Positions 8,085 through 16,590 of a DNA stretch of 40,143 nt are shown piece after piece. How positions within the stretch are numbered: the stretch's first letter is position 1; each line of letters starts with the position of its first letter. A program made the translations under genes and the position numbers. The notes below the pieces were generated by a model, which was not told where the DNA came from, searched no databases, and was given only the letters and a program-made list of their open reading frames with translations. The DNA comes from Bacillota bacterium (GTDB lineage Bacteria; Bacillota; Sulfobacillia; Sulfobacillales; Sulfobacillaceae), in contig JAJYHT010000074.1 of assembly GCA_021784595.1 (NCBI GenBank), positions 1-40,143 of the forward strand. The letters run 5' to 3'.

Positions 8085-9122
8085 TCACGGGAACAGGGCG
8101 TAAGCCACCGCGTTATGAAACTGGCGGCGAAGGCTCCCAATGTCTATGTGCCGTCCGAAATGCACCCGATTTGTCAAAAGCACTGCCCATGCGCCACTGG
8201 GACGGTCGAAGATCGTCGAAGTCCCAGTAAATCCTGTATGGCTAGCCACCGTGTCGGGCCACAAATCCCCGCTGATGTCTTGGCTATCGCCCCGGAGCAC
8301 CCATCCCCAGCCCCTACGCCCCGTCAACCCAGGCGTCTGTAATCCTACCGCGTGCTCGCAGGTATTCTGGGCCAATGGTCCGGGGCCGCCCACCCACATG
8401 CCAAGGTATCGCGCCATATCTCGTGCCGACGAAAACAGTCCTGCGTGTCCTGCGATCCCCCCCATGGCGGCTGCGGTTTTGTCATGCACCACTCCTAACT
8501 TGGCTACGCCCCGTTCCACTTCCGTCGCGGCAATATTTTTCGCGCCTGTTGGGTTAAAAGTCGTGTCATGCATCTGCAACGGGCCGAATACAGTGTCCTG
8601 CAAAAACTCGGCCAATGGCCTGCGGGAAACTTGCTCCACAAGAGCCCCGGCAATGATGTACCCATAATCACTATATGCCACGCGAGCTCCCGGTTCAGTA
8701 TCTAGAGGCTCTGCCAGGGCCGCGGCAATAATGGCGTCCGTGCCTTCAAAACGCTCCCACAAGAACGGTTTTTTTGCGACAAGTCCCGATGTGTGGGTAA
8801 TAAGATGCTTTACCCGCACCGCACGTTTGCTGACTTCCGCAAAAGCGGGAAAATAGTCGGAAAGCGGGGTGTCCAATGATATCTGTCCTCGTTCAACCAA
8901 AATCAACAGTGCAGGGAGTGTGGCCATAACTTTGGTCAATGAAGCCACATCAAAGAGTGTATCGTATTGCATTTGGCGCGCCACGGGATACACTTGTGCA
9001 AATCCACAATGAAACTGAAATAAAATCTCGGACTTTCGACCACAGATCGCCACCGCGCCCGGAATGCGATCGGATGCAACTGCATCTTCTAAAAGATCGC
9101 GCGCCGCACTAAATGCATCCAA
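8085..9122 (-). CDS. serine hydrolase, beta-lactamase/AmiE-like
   Basis: A 345-residue serine hydrolase of the class-C beta-lactamase/penicillin-binding fold. It starts at TTG (9120-9122) behind a GGGGGGAG stretch. Motif 1 is SLTK (Ser61, Lys64); motif 2 is YSD (Tyr150); motif 3 is HTGFTGTS, as usual in this branch. ITHTSGL is also typical. There is no signal peptide, so it is probably cytoplasmic. In Bacillus subtilis a protein of this family (AmiE, formerly YbbE) sits beside nagZ and murQ and removes the peptide from MurNAc-peptides; the same neighbours here (MurQ fusion, NagZ, MupG) make N-acetylmuramyl-L-alanine amidase the best inference. A generic esterase or amidase cannot be excluded from sequence alone. 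Confidence 0.8.
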   Translation of the reverse strand: MDAFSAARDLLEDAVASDRIPGAVAICGRKSEILFQFHCGFAQVYPVARQMQYDTLFDVASLTKVMATLPALLILVERGQISLDTPLSDYFPAFAEVSKRAVRVKHLITHTSGLVAKKPFLWERFEGTDAIIAAALAEPLDTEPGARVAYSDYGYIIAGALVEQVSRRPLAEFLQDTVFGPLQMHDTTFNPTGAKNIAATEVERGVAKLGVVHDKTAAAMGGIAGHAGLFSSARDMARYLGMWVGGPGPLAQNTCEHAVGLQTPGLTGRRGWGWVLRGDSQDISGDLWPDTVASHTGFTGTSTIFDRPSGAWAVLLTNRVHFGRHIDIGSLRRQFHNAVAYALFP

Positions 9123-9226
9123 TTCGCTCCCCCCTTTTTTTCCAGTCTTTTTGCCCAGTCTCTACTCTAGGTGCCAATGAGAGCTCATTTCGAAAGCTCC
9201 AATCGCAGTCAATCGGGACCATACTG

Positions 9227-10021
9227 TCATGATGATCTAAACTGTTTGACCATAGAAACAAAAGTGCGAATGACGTGAAATCCCTGTTTGCGATACAGCG
9301 GGAATGTAGCGGTGCCCTCGGTACAGGGCAGTAAATAAGCCGTATTTACGCCGCCTGTCCGGATGTATTGAAGGATAAAGCCCAACAACGCCTCCCCCCA
9401 CACTTGGGTACACGTGTACAACCTCAGCACTCTCTCGAGCCGACGGTCTTGTATCCATGTCTGGCGCAACGCTCGTTCCCATCCAACACCGAATACGCGA
9501 GCAACCACCAACGAATGGAATCGAAAGATTTTCGGCAAACCCCCACCTATAACTGCGAATCCAGCTTTGGGACGGCTCACGGTCGGCAATGGCCGGTTAT
9601 CTGCCATGTTTCGCACCATGGATACCCCTGGACGAGTGGGCTGGCATCCCTTATTGAGAAACCATTGCCAGGCCCCGGGGTAGGTTTGGCGGTCCACTCC
9701 GAGAATTAACACGTAGGGGCAGACAACGTCGAGCGTGACACGGTCATGAATTTTGGTGGTGGAGCAGAGCTCACTCCATAAACGCGTTCCCACGCCAATG
9801 GATCGGGACCGCGAATCAACTGCCATCGCACCAAGACTTTCTCACGCCATCGGTCCTTGCGGAGACCAGATCAAATCCCACAATGTGTGTTATCCTTTGC
9901 TGCCCAAAGAGGCGCCCGGGCGAAGATCGGATCACAGAGCCATCCAGTCGACCGATAACGCAGACGCCCACACCCTCAAAACGGCAGCATAATCCGCGGC
10001 TTCTGCGATCGCCACCTCCAT
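9227..10021 (-). pseudogene. GNAT-family acetyltransferase, frameshifted
   Basis: The gene starts at an ATG (10019-10021) that shares bases with the TGA of the ROK gene (TGATG), a translationally coupled arrangement. The first frame gives a good GNAT N-terminus, EAADYAAVLRVWASAL, and ends at a stop after about 30 codons. After one or two frame changes near 9830-9940 the rest continues as a long frame: SRSRSIGVGTRLWSEL (acetyl-CoA loop, a damaged form of R/QxxGxG/A), then TAYLLPCTEGTATFPLYRKQGFHVIRTF, the usual GNAT ending (Y-x-x-x-GF). The protein would have been about 260 aa. It is an acyl-CoA N-acetyltransferase of unknown substrate; the operon suggests an amino sugar. Probably non-functional. 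Confidence 0.7.
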
Positions 10022-11220
10022 CAGAAGGTCTCCTCGGGTGCGTCTAAGCCATCATCCGCAGGTGTTTGTTCCCATCGTCCGCCTAAACCGTACACCCATT
10101 TCCCCAGTGCGACCGCATTGGCCCCGTGAATTCCTACCTCCGATCCAAAGGATGAGGACCGGATCTCCAGTGCGGGTTCGTTCCAAAACCGTGTGCGGCG
10201 CTTGACTTGCTGCTGCACTTCATCTTCCATAAGAGGCCAGACGTCTGCAATCCAGCCGCCCAGCACTATCACCTGGGGATTATACATATTCACCACGGCC
10301 ACCAAAGCCGTGGCCACCACATCAATAATGTCATAATAGGTCCCCCGCTGATAGGACCGTTGAAGTGCGGTCTTGATGGTTTCCCCATCACCGACATGCA
10401 ACAGTGACTCGATGTGCGCCTGATTTAAATAGGTCTCCAGACATCCGACGTTGCCGCACCAACAGGCTTCGCCTTTCCAGTTAATGGTGATATGCCCCAA
10501 TTCACCGCCAATGCCGTTGCCCCCACCGAACACCTGGCCATCCGCCAGCACTCCCAAACCAATCCCTTGACCCGCAAATAAAAAGACCAACCACGAGGAC
10601 TGCGTGCTCCCGCCAAACAACATTTCCGCCAACGCCATGCCCCGGGCGTTGTTATCCATGACCACCGACAGTCCTGTCTCCCGGGACAAGAGTGCGGCCC
10701 ACGCCACGTGTTGCCAGTCGTACGCCAGCGACGCATAAATGGTCCCCGCAGCGGTATCCACGATCCCGGATGCCCCCACCCCGATGCCTACGATGTGCGA
10801 TTCCCGGCGCTCGCGCACGAGGTCCTTGATGACGGCGCCGATATTCTGCGCCAGTTCCTCAGGAAACGGATGGTCAGACACCGCCAGGTGCGTAAGATGC
10901 GTTACCGACCCGTCCAAATGCCCCAGACCAATGGTTATCTGGTGCCGCTGCATATGCACCGCCACTGTAAGATAATGCCCATTGCGGATAGCGAGACCAA
11001 TCGACCGCCGTCCGATTGACCGAATTTCATCGAGTGTCCCAATTTCCTGAATGTATCGCTCTTTGATCAACGCCCCGGTAATATTGGACACCGAGGCCGG
11101 TGTCAAGTGCGTCATTTCCGCCAGTTTGGCCCGGGAAATGCGCGGATTTTGCAAAATCATCCGCAACAGGAGACCGCGATTTTGTCGGTGGGCCACCGAG
11201 ATGTTAAGACCGCGCCCCAT
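10021..11220 (-). CDS. ROK-family transcriptional regulator (NagC/XylR type)
   Basis: A 399-residue protein with an N-terminal winged helix-turn-helix (about residues 12-65; SRAKLAEMTHLTPASVSNIT) and a C-terminal ROK sugar-binding domain. The ATG at 11218-11220 has AAGGAGG 9 bases upstream and overlaps the end of the NagZ-MurQ gene by 17 bp. The zinc site is visible: GELGH (His243) and CWCGNVGCLE (Cys253, Cys255, Cys260). The ROK kinase catalytic motif ENDAN is DNNAR here (residues 189-193), so the catalytic Asp is Asn191. I therefore read it as a regulator that senses a sugar, not as a kinase. It probably controls this locus, including the divergent promoters near 14.1-14.6 kb. The effector is likely an amino sugar, by context. 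Confidence 0.88.
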   Translation of the reverse strand: MGRGLNISVAHRQNRGLLLRMILQNPRISRAKLAEMTHLTPASVSNITGALIKERYIQEIGTLDEIRSIGRRSIGLAIRNGHYLTVAVHMQRHQITIGLGHLDGSVTHLTHLAVSDHPFPEELAQNIGAVIKDLVRERRESHIVGIGVGASGIVDTAAGTIYASLAYDWQHVAWAALLSRETGLSVVMDNNARGMALAEMLFGGSTQSSWLVFLFAGQGIGLGVLADGQVFGGGNGIGGELGHITINWKGEACWCGNVGCLETYLNQAHIESLLHVGDGETIKTALQRSYQRGTYYDIIDVVATALVAVVNMYNPQVIVLGGWIADVWPLMEDEVQQQVKRRTRFWNEPALEIRSSSFGSEVGIHGANAVALGKWVYGLGGRWEQTPADDGLDAPEETF

Positions 11221-13129
11221 AAATCAACGCCTCCTTCCCCCGCAGCCGTTCCAACACGGCCGTCACACTGCCTTCCAACTCCAGAGCCGCTTGTGCGTCG
11301 AACGCCGAACACCCGCTCCAGTGCATGAGCATGGCAATCGCCAGATGGCCTCGGGCTTCTGACAGCTTTGCCAGCGCCACGCCGCGAGGTTGCCCCGTAG
11401 CGATCATAAACACACGCACCGCGCGTTCGCGCAACTTGTCATTCGTGGCCACAAAATCTATCATGAGATTATCGTAACTGCGCCCCAGCGTCACCATCGT
11501 TAAGGAGGACAGCAGATTTAAGATCACTTTTTCGACGGTACCCGCTTTCAATCGCGTTGATCCCAGCAGCAGTTCCGGTCCGCTGTCCACAAATATCTCT
11601 TCGTCCACCATGCCACCCACCTTGGTTCCGCGGTTATTCACCACCGCAGCCGTAAAACAACCGCGCTGATGCGCCTCTGTAAGCGCCCCTAAAACAAATG
11701 GCGTATTGCCGTGCGCGGTTATTCCAATCACCACATCCTGCGGTTGCACATCAACTGCCATCACCTGTTTTCGTCCCTCATCAAAATTATCTTCCACACC
11801 TTCGCGCGCTTTTTCAAAAGCGGCCAGGCCGCCAGCCAAGATCGCGCGAATCCGCTCTGGGCCGATGCCAAAGGTCGGCGGGAGTTCAACCGCATCCATT
11901 ACGCCCGCGCGCCCTGCCGAACCTGCTCCCACGTAAAAAATGTGAGATCCGGACCGATACGCCTCAACCATTCGTATCACAAGGTGTTCCAATTGGGCAA
12001 TGGTTGGGCGTATGCGTTCCAGCGCTTGTTGTTCTTCAGTAATCCATCGGGTCATCAGATGGGGCAGAGGTTGGCGGTCCAACCAGCGCAAACGCGGATC
12101 CGGATGCGGTTGTTCGGTTCCAAAATGGCCACTATGGGTCGAAAGCTGATCCTGGTCCAGACGAAACGGGGTCCGTCCCCACCATTCGGCCTTCCCTAGC
12201 AGGCGATGCCTCAGAGCGGACCACACTACGGGATGGTCATCGAAAACCTGCACTGTAATTGCCTGATCCGGCGCAAGACCAATGACGGTTGAATTTTTAT
12301 AGGCCACCACGAGGCTATCCTGACCCAAGGCCGCAGAGGGGAGCGCGTCGATGCCCACCGCCACAACAGGTCCGTCGTTGTCGGGGGTTGGGTTGAGCGC
12401 CCGTTCAACACGTCGCTTAAGTTCCTGATCTTCACAGGTGACCCGAAACCGTGTCTGGGGGTCACAGGGCAACCGCTTCGGATCATCGATTAAATGAATG
12501 CTCGAGCTTCGCATGCGGGTCAAAATGGTGCCTACTGCATCACGGTCCGGTATCATTGGGGAAGGTCCTGCGACAACATGCCCCGGGGTATACCGCGTCA
12601 CCTCCACCCAATGCCACGGCGCATCCGATAAGACACCTGGCCACGGCGCGACGGTCCCAACCCCATCGAGCCACCAGTGGAGGTCGTCCGCATTGGCTGA
12701 GGTCACCCACGCCCTTCCTAGTCCAGCTTGCTGGAACCCAGCTTGGACCATTCTCCGCACGGCATCCCCCATCCAAGGCAATGCGACATCGCTGAGAGTG
12801 CCATCAACACTGCCAAATACCCCGCGGACGCCCATTTCGCGCAACCGCGACCCATACCATAACGCCACCCGATCCATCTGATCCAACGAGTCCGAAGCCG
12901 CTGCCAAGGCCGCAGTTGGCCAAAGCAGACCGTCATTTGACCAGACTCGCAATCCCTCCTCGGCAACCCATACTTCCGCGAGGGGGAATCGGTCCCGCAC
13001 CTGCCGAATGAGCGCGTGATCCGCCGTAAAGAAATCTGTCACCACGACAATGGTCGGTCCCGCGTAGTCAATTGAATGGTGCGCGTGTTCCGCAGCCGTT
13101 CCCCAGAGTGCCAGGCCCGACGATATCAC
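11204..13129 (-). CDS. NagZ-like (degenerate GH3) / MurQ etherase fusion
   Basis: A 641-residue fusion starting at GTG (13127-13129) behind GGAGGG and overlapping the previous stop (GTGA). Residues about 345-641 are a full-length MurQ (N-acetylmuramic acid 6-phosphate etherase, usually about 300 aa), which removes D-lactate from MurNAc-6P: GAGSAGRAGVMDAVELPPTF (Glu415), GVEDN (Glu446) and GSTRLKAGT are clear. The phosphate-binding loops differ from the usual GAGTSG and ASGRT, reading GAGSAG and AHGNT here. Residues 1-340 follow the order of a NagZ-type GH3: AEEG, then YGSRLREMGVRGVFGSVDG (cf. YGxxLxxxGINxxFAPVVD), then a GH3-C-like end near 265-325. The KHFPGHG loop, Asp-His dyad and nucleophile are missing, so this half is probably a non-catalytic sugar-binding or structural domain. 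The GH3 relationship is an inference. Confidence 0.85.
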   Translation of the reverse strand: MISSGLALWGTAAEHAHHSIDYAGPTIVVVTDFFTADHALIRQVRDRFPLAEVWVAEEGLRVWSNDGLLWPTAALAAASDSLDQMDRVALWYGSRLREMGVRGVFGSVDGTLSDVALPWMGDAVRRMVQAGFQQAGLGRAWVTSANADDLHWWLDGVGTVAPWPGVLSDAPWHWVEVTRYTPGHVVAGPSPMIPDRDAVGTILTRMRSSSIHLIDDPKRLPCDPQTRFRVTCEDQELKRRVERALNPTPDNDGPVVAVGIDALPSAALGQDSLVVAYKNSTVIGLAPDQAITVQVFDDHPVVWSALRHRLLGKAEWWGRTPFRLDQDQLSTHSGHFGTEQPHPDPRLRWLDRQPLPHLMTRWITEEQQALERIRPTIAQLEHLVIRMVEAYRSGSHIFYVGAGSAGRAGVMDAVELPPTFGIGPERIRAILAGGLAAFEKAREGVEDNFDEGRKQVMAVDVQPQDVVIGITAHGNTPFVLGALTEAHQRGCFTAAVVNNRGTKVGGMVDEEIFVDSGPELLLGSTRLKAGTVEKVILNLLSSLTMVTLGRSYDNLMIDFVATNDKLRERAVRVFMIATGQPRGVALAKLSEARGHLAIAMLMHWSGCSAFDAQAALELEGSVTAVLERLRGKEALIYGARS

Positions 13130-14097
13130 GCGATCCCTCCTAGTTTCCGTCCGCAGAGAATGTGCGCGCCAGACGCCGTTCGTGCTTCATAATATAAGAT
13201 CAACCCCTCTTCGGTATGCACTGGCGCCACGTAACGTAGCGACCCGTATTGGGACTGAATCCATGGACCCTCTGCCGGGATCTTGTAAAAAGTTTTCAGG
13301 TCCGCGGTCAGAGCTAGGCCGACCCGTTCCTCATAATTTTCCTCCACATCGGCCGCGCCGTCATAAAACGCCAAATAGAGCGAGCCCATTTTGACCAAAC
13401 CCGAGATCCGCGAAACCAAGGAGTCCCATCCCGTCGGCGATGATCCCAACACCTCGCCGACCCAGTTGTGGGGTTCCCCACCCACCGATATCGCCAATCC
13501 GGTATGCGAATGCACGCGACCGGTCGTAAACACATCATTGCTCGCGTGCAAATCGCCCAGAGAGTCGCCGAGATCTACCAAATCAGTTGGCGCATAACTC
13601 ACATAGAGAAAACTCAAGGGGCCCATCGGCACGAGGAGCGGATCTTTAACGGCATGTCCGCCAATCATGGAGGTATCCAATTCCGTACACCGGGCTTGCA
13701 CATTTAGCGTTTCCACCTGGTCGCCGACGAGACGGTCAATCTGCCATTGATGGGTGTCACCATTGACGTAACTGAGATACAGCGTCCATAGACCGTGATG
13801 GTGCGTCAGCGCTCCACGTTCGATCGAGGGAGAGTCTAGTTGCTCTTGGGTGACGCGCCAGACATCGTGGAATGTCACGCCATCCGCACTTTTGGCAATC
13901 CGGGCTTCATACCCTCGCCCGGATCCCCGAGGCCGTCGCAGGCGATAATATAAATACACCGTCCGGGACTCCGCATCATAATACACACCGGGGGCCCCCA
14001 CCCAATAACCTTCCTCATCAGCGGGGCTGGTGCGCACCACAAATTCCTCTCCGGTATTCAACCATTCGGGCCGAGCGACTAGTAAAGATTGTTCCAA
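13126..14097 (-). CDS. five-bladed beta-propeller glycosidase-like protein
   Basis: A protein of 323 residues resembling the GH32/43/117/130 beta-propeller superfamily: repeated strand patterns such as WVGAPGVYYDAESRTVYLYYR, WTLYLSYVNG, LSFLYVSYAP and SLYLAFYDG, each ending with an aromatic-rich blade strand. An ERGAL stretch and the KDPLLVPMG segment resemble substrate-site regions of these families. I choose a TTG start at 14095-14097 because GGAGGTAATCTCG lies immediately upstream; upstream in-frame ATG and TTG codons (14112, 14133) lack such a site. There is no signal peptide. It is the first gene of the leftward operon, just before the NagZ-MurQ fusion (4-bp overlap). Catalytic residues cannot be assigned; it could cleave a glycosidic bond or phosphorolyse one, or be a lectin-like relative. 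Confidence 0.6.
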   Translation of the reverse strand: MEQSLLVARPEWLNTGEEFVVRTSPADEEGYWVGAPGVYYDAESRTVYLYYRLRRPRGSGRGYEARIAKSADGVTFHDVWRVTQEQLDSPSIERGALTHHHGLWTLYLSYVNGDTHQWQIDRLVGDQVETLNVQARCTELDTSMIGGHAVKDPLLVPMGPLSFLYVSYAPTDLVDLGDSLGDLHASNDVFTTGRVHSHTGLAISVGGEPHNWVGEVLGSSPTGWDSLVSRISGLVKMGSLYLAFYDGAADVEENYEERVGLALTADLKTFYKIPAEGPWIQSQYGSLRYVAPVHTEEGLILYYEARTASGAHILCGRKLGGIA

Positions 14098-14138
14098 CGA
14101 GATTACCTCCATATTCTTAATTAGTTTAATCAATGATT

Positions 14139-14167
14139 ATTGTAGTCCGTTTCTCCTTTCTCGTCTA
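14139..14167 (-). promoter_or_regulatory. predicted promoter of the leftward operon
   Basis: On the minus strand TAGACG (14162-14167) and TACAAT (14139-14144) are 17 bp apart: 4/6 and 5/6 matches to the sigma-70-type -35 and -10. Transcription would start about 30-35 bp before the TTG of the propeller gene. An AT-rich stretch with TTAATTAGTTTAATCA lies just inside, at about 14118-14133, a possible operator for the ROK regulator. Confidence 0.5.
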
Positions 14168-14590
14168 CTCCTCGATGGTAAAAGTTCCGCAATGGAGCCG
14201 TCTCCTGCTATTTCCACCCGGAAAAGGAGGTTTTAGCAGACGGGCTTCTTTGACAAGCAAGAAATCTGGCCCTTAGTGCTCAAGCGCAGGATTATACGGC
14301 CATCGGTTATATTGCGCAAGCTTTCGAAGAGTTGACCTGTCTTGCCACCCTGCCACAACTTCGCATTAACCGAGGAGGGACAAGGCGGAAAACCTGTCCT
14401 AGACTTCTTCGGGTAGCGCGATGACCCGCCGTTGTCGTGTTCACTGTGCAGGCCAAGGTGCCTGGTGTCAAGAAGTGTTGGGGTGGGTACACCTGATATT
14501 ATTGGCGTGGCGGTGCCGCGGCAGAATGTATCCCACCGCATTGAATTTTTGACCGTTACTCGCCAATTGCGAAAGTTGAGACGTTGTGGG
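14168..14590. other. divergent spacer, no gene recognised
   Basis: About 420 bp between the two divergent promoters. A long minus-strand open frame (14233-14733) is present, but it has no recognisable domain or ribosome binding site. Near 14189-14235 the sequence can fold as a long imperfect hairpin (GCTA...TAGC arms with purine-rich loop), which would lie in the untranscribed region of the leftward operon. I assign no function. Confidence 0.35.
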
Positions 14591-14619
14591 TTGACATTAC
14601 CATATGAACCAAGTAAATT
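14591..14619 (+). promoter_or_regulatory. predicted promoter of the rightward ABC/salvage operon
   Basis: TTGACA (14591-14596), a perfect -35, is followed after 17 bp by TAAATT (14614-14619), a 4/6 match to the -10. The start would leave a 5' untranslated region of about 155 bases before the phosphodiesterase gene at 14781. The -10 is embedded in an AT-rich stretch continuing to about 14636 (AATTAAA appears twice), resembling the AT-rich stretch next to the leftward promoter, so a shared ROK operator is possible. Confidence 0.6.
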
Positions 14620-14780
14620 AAAAATATGAATTAAATGACTGTTGCAAGAATCGCAGCCCGAGGGTTTTTCGTCGATCAGCACTAAGATTTTAACTACTAC
14701 AAAATTCCATGCCACAAAAGATTTACGAAGCACGCGTTAATTGAAGAAAGCTTACCCGTTGACAAAGAGGAGCGCTGAGA

Positions 14781-16574
14781 ATGTCCGGACGTGTTATTGT
14801 GCTCGGGATGGATGCGTTGGTTTTGCCATTAATTAAACGTTTTGTTGCGGAGGGCGCACTACCAAACTTTCAACGGTTATTGAACGACGGATCATACTCC
14901 TATGCGCTATCGGTGTTACCTCCCTACACGCCAACGAATTGGGCGACCATTGCGTCCGGTGCCCTGCCGGGACGTCACGGAGCAGGCAATTGGACGGACG
15001 TGACCGTATCCGACCCTATTGGTAGAAAGGCGCGGTCAACCTTTGATGCGCGTGCCCTGCACGCAGATACTGTGTGGAATGCCGCCTCGCGCGCAGGCTT
15101 GCACACCATGCTGGTGACCTATCCTGGATCCTATCCGACTAAGTTCGCAGGCGTAACGATCGTTGCTCCGCTATACCGGGGTTTGACGGGACACGTCCTG
15201 GCATCGGGTGGAGAATATGATATCGATCTTAGTTCTGGACAACGGATTAAATTGCCGGTCAAAAGCCAGTCTTCAGGACCATTGCTTCTACCGACCGAAG
15301 ATGGTCATCAAGAACTCTATCCTGAGGGACTAGAGCATTTTTCCGGCTTCGAGATCAGCCGCGATAACCAGACCATCGCCATCTACTGGCACGATGCCCC
15401 TTTGGTTGTGTTGGCGGAAAACACCTGGAGCGCGTGGACTACTATCCCCGATGGGCATGGGGGACAAGCTTCAGTCAGATTTCGCTTGCTGAACATGACC
15501 GATCACAAGGTCCATTTGATTCGGTCCGAAATATATCCTATTCAGGGCTTTACCGACCCACCGAGCTACGCAGACGAGATATACCGCGCCGTGGGGCCGT
15601 TTTTTGAGCATCCGGCAGCAATTAATCGCGAAAGCGAGGAAGCGGTGAATGCCCTGTTGGAGGAACTTCAGGACCAAGTGGACTGGTACATTGGAGTGGC
15701 CAAGCATAGCGCGGAAAATCGTCCGTGGGATTTATTCATGACCCATTGGCACTGGATTGATACCGCGCAGCACAACTTTTTGACGGGGTTAGATCCCGAG
15801 CCCGGAGTCGATCCCGACGAGCGGGCGGTATCGATTATTCGCAAGTCCTACCAACTCGGCGACCGACTTTTAGGCGGATTTTTAGGTCAGATGAAGCCAA
15901 TGGATCATCTCATGGTGGTTTCCGACCACGGTCATGTGCCCAATCGACGCATTGCCAGCGTAACCCGACGTTTGGTGGAAACGGGTTTGGCCGTTTTTGA
16001 CGAAAAACGTTTGCCCTCTCAAGTCATTGACCGTACGCGCTCGAAAGTCTATTTACTGTCCCCGCATGAAATTGTTGTCAATCTTGAAGGTCGTAATGAC
16101 GGAGGCATTGTACCACAAACAGAATATCAAGTGGTCGCAGAGGCAGCGCTCGACGCTCTGCTCGACTGGAAAGACCCCGAGACAGGAAAACGTTTAGTAG
16201 CCTATGCTTTGGAAAGATCACATCAGCAGATCCTAGGGTATTTCGGAAGCCGAGTGGGAGATGTGATGTTCTTGTATAATTCGGGATATTCTTGGGGGAC
16301 TCCACAACACAACATGAGTGTGGGCCCGTCTGATGGCTCGTCCAATCACGGGGCCCAATTGCCGACTACAACGACTGAACGCACCGCCAACATGGCGACC
16401 TTAATGGCGTTGGGCCCTAGTATTCGGTCGGGATATGAGCGGCGGGCAGAAGACTTGGGCTACGTTTCCCTAACAGATATAACACCCCTAATCTCCCATC
16501 TCCTGGGGATCGTTCCTCCCATAGACTGCCGAGGAGCGGTCCCTCGGGACTTTTTGCAGTCCACTTTAAAATAA
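14781..16574 (+). CDS. alkaline-phosphatase-superfamily phosphodiesterase (NPP type)
   Basis: A 597-residue protein of the type I phosphodiesterase/nucleotide pyrophosphatase branch. The ATG follows AGAGGAG by about 10 bases. Motifs: VIVLGMDAL with metal Asp11; PPYTPTNWATIASG with the nucleophile region (Thr50, in the T-x-x-N pattern of NPP enzymes); THWHWIDTAQH; and VVSDHGH with the Asp-His metal pair. No signal peptide is present, since the fold starts at residue 4, so it acts in the cytoplasm. These enzymes hydrolyse phosphodiesters or pyrophosphates. As first gene of the transporter operon it may remove a phosphoester or sugar-phosphate substituent from the imported compound; this is inference. 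Confidence 0.85.
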   Translation: MSGRVIVLGMDALVLPLIKRFVAEGALPNFQRLLNDGSYSYALSVLPPYTPTNWATIASGALPGRHGAGNWTDVTVSDPIGRKARSTFDARALHADTVWNAASRAGLHTMLVTYPGSYPTKFAGVTIVAPLYRGLTGHVLASGGEYDIDLSSGQRIKLPVKSQSSGPLLLPTEDGHQELYPEGLEHFSGFEISRDNQTIAIYWHDAPLVVLAENTWSAWTTIPDGHGGQASVRFRLLNMTDHKVHLIRSEIYPIQGFTDPPSYADEIYRAVGPFFEHPAAINRESEEAVNALLEELQDQVDWYIGVAKHSAENRPWDLFMTHWHWIDTAQHNFLTGLDPEPGVDPDERAVSIIRKSYQLGDRLLGGFLGQMKPMDHLMVVSDHGHVPNRRIASVTRRLVETGLAVFDEKRLPSQVIDRTRSKVYLLSPHEIVVNLEGRNDGGIVPQTEYQVVAEAALDALLDWKDPETGKRLVAYALERSHQQILGYFGSRVGDVMFLYNSGYSWGTPQHNMSVGPSDGSSNHGAQLPTTTTERTANMATLMALGPSIRSGYERRAEDLGYVSLTDITPLISHLLGIVPPIDCRGAVPRDFLQSTLK

Positions 16575-16590
16575 GAAGGAGGGAATCACC

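Noticed and set aside
10021-11220. ROK protein as the missing MurNAc/GlcNAc kinase
   Set aside because: It has an N-terminal winged helix and Asn in place of the catalytic Asp (DNNAR instead of ENDAN).
14233-14733. 166-codon minus-strand frame in the divergent spacer
   Set aside because: No domain, no ribosome binding site, and it covers the rightward promoter.
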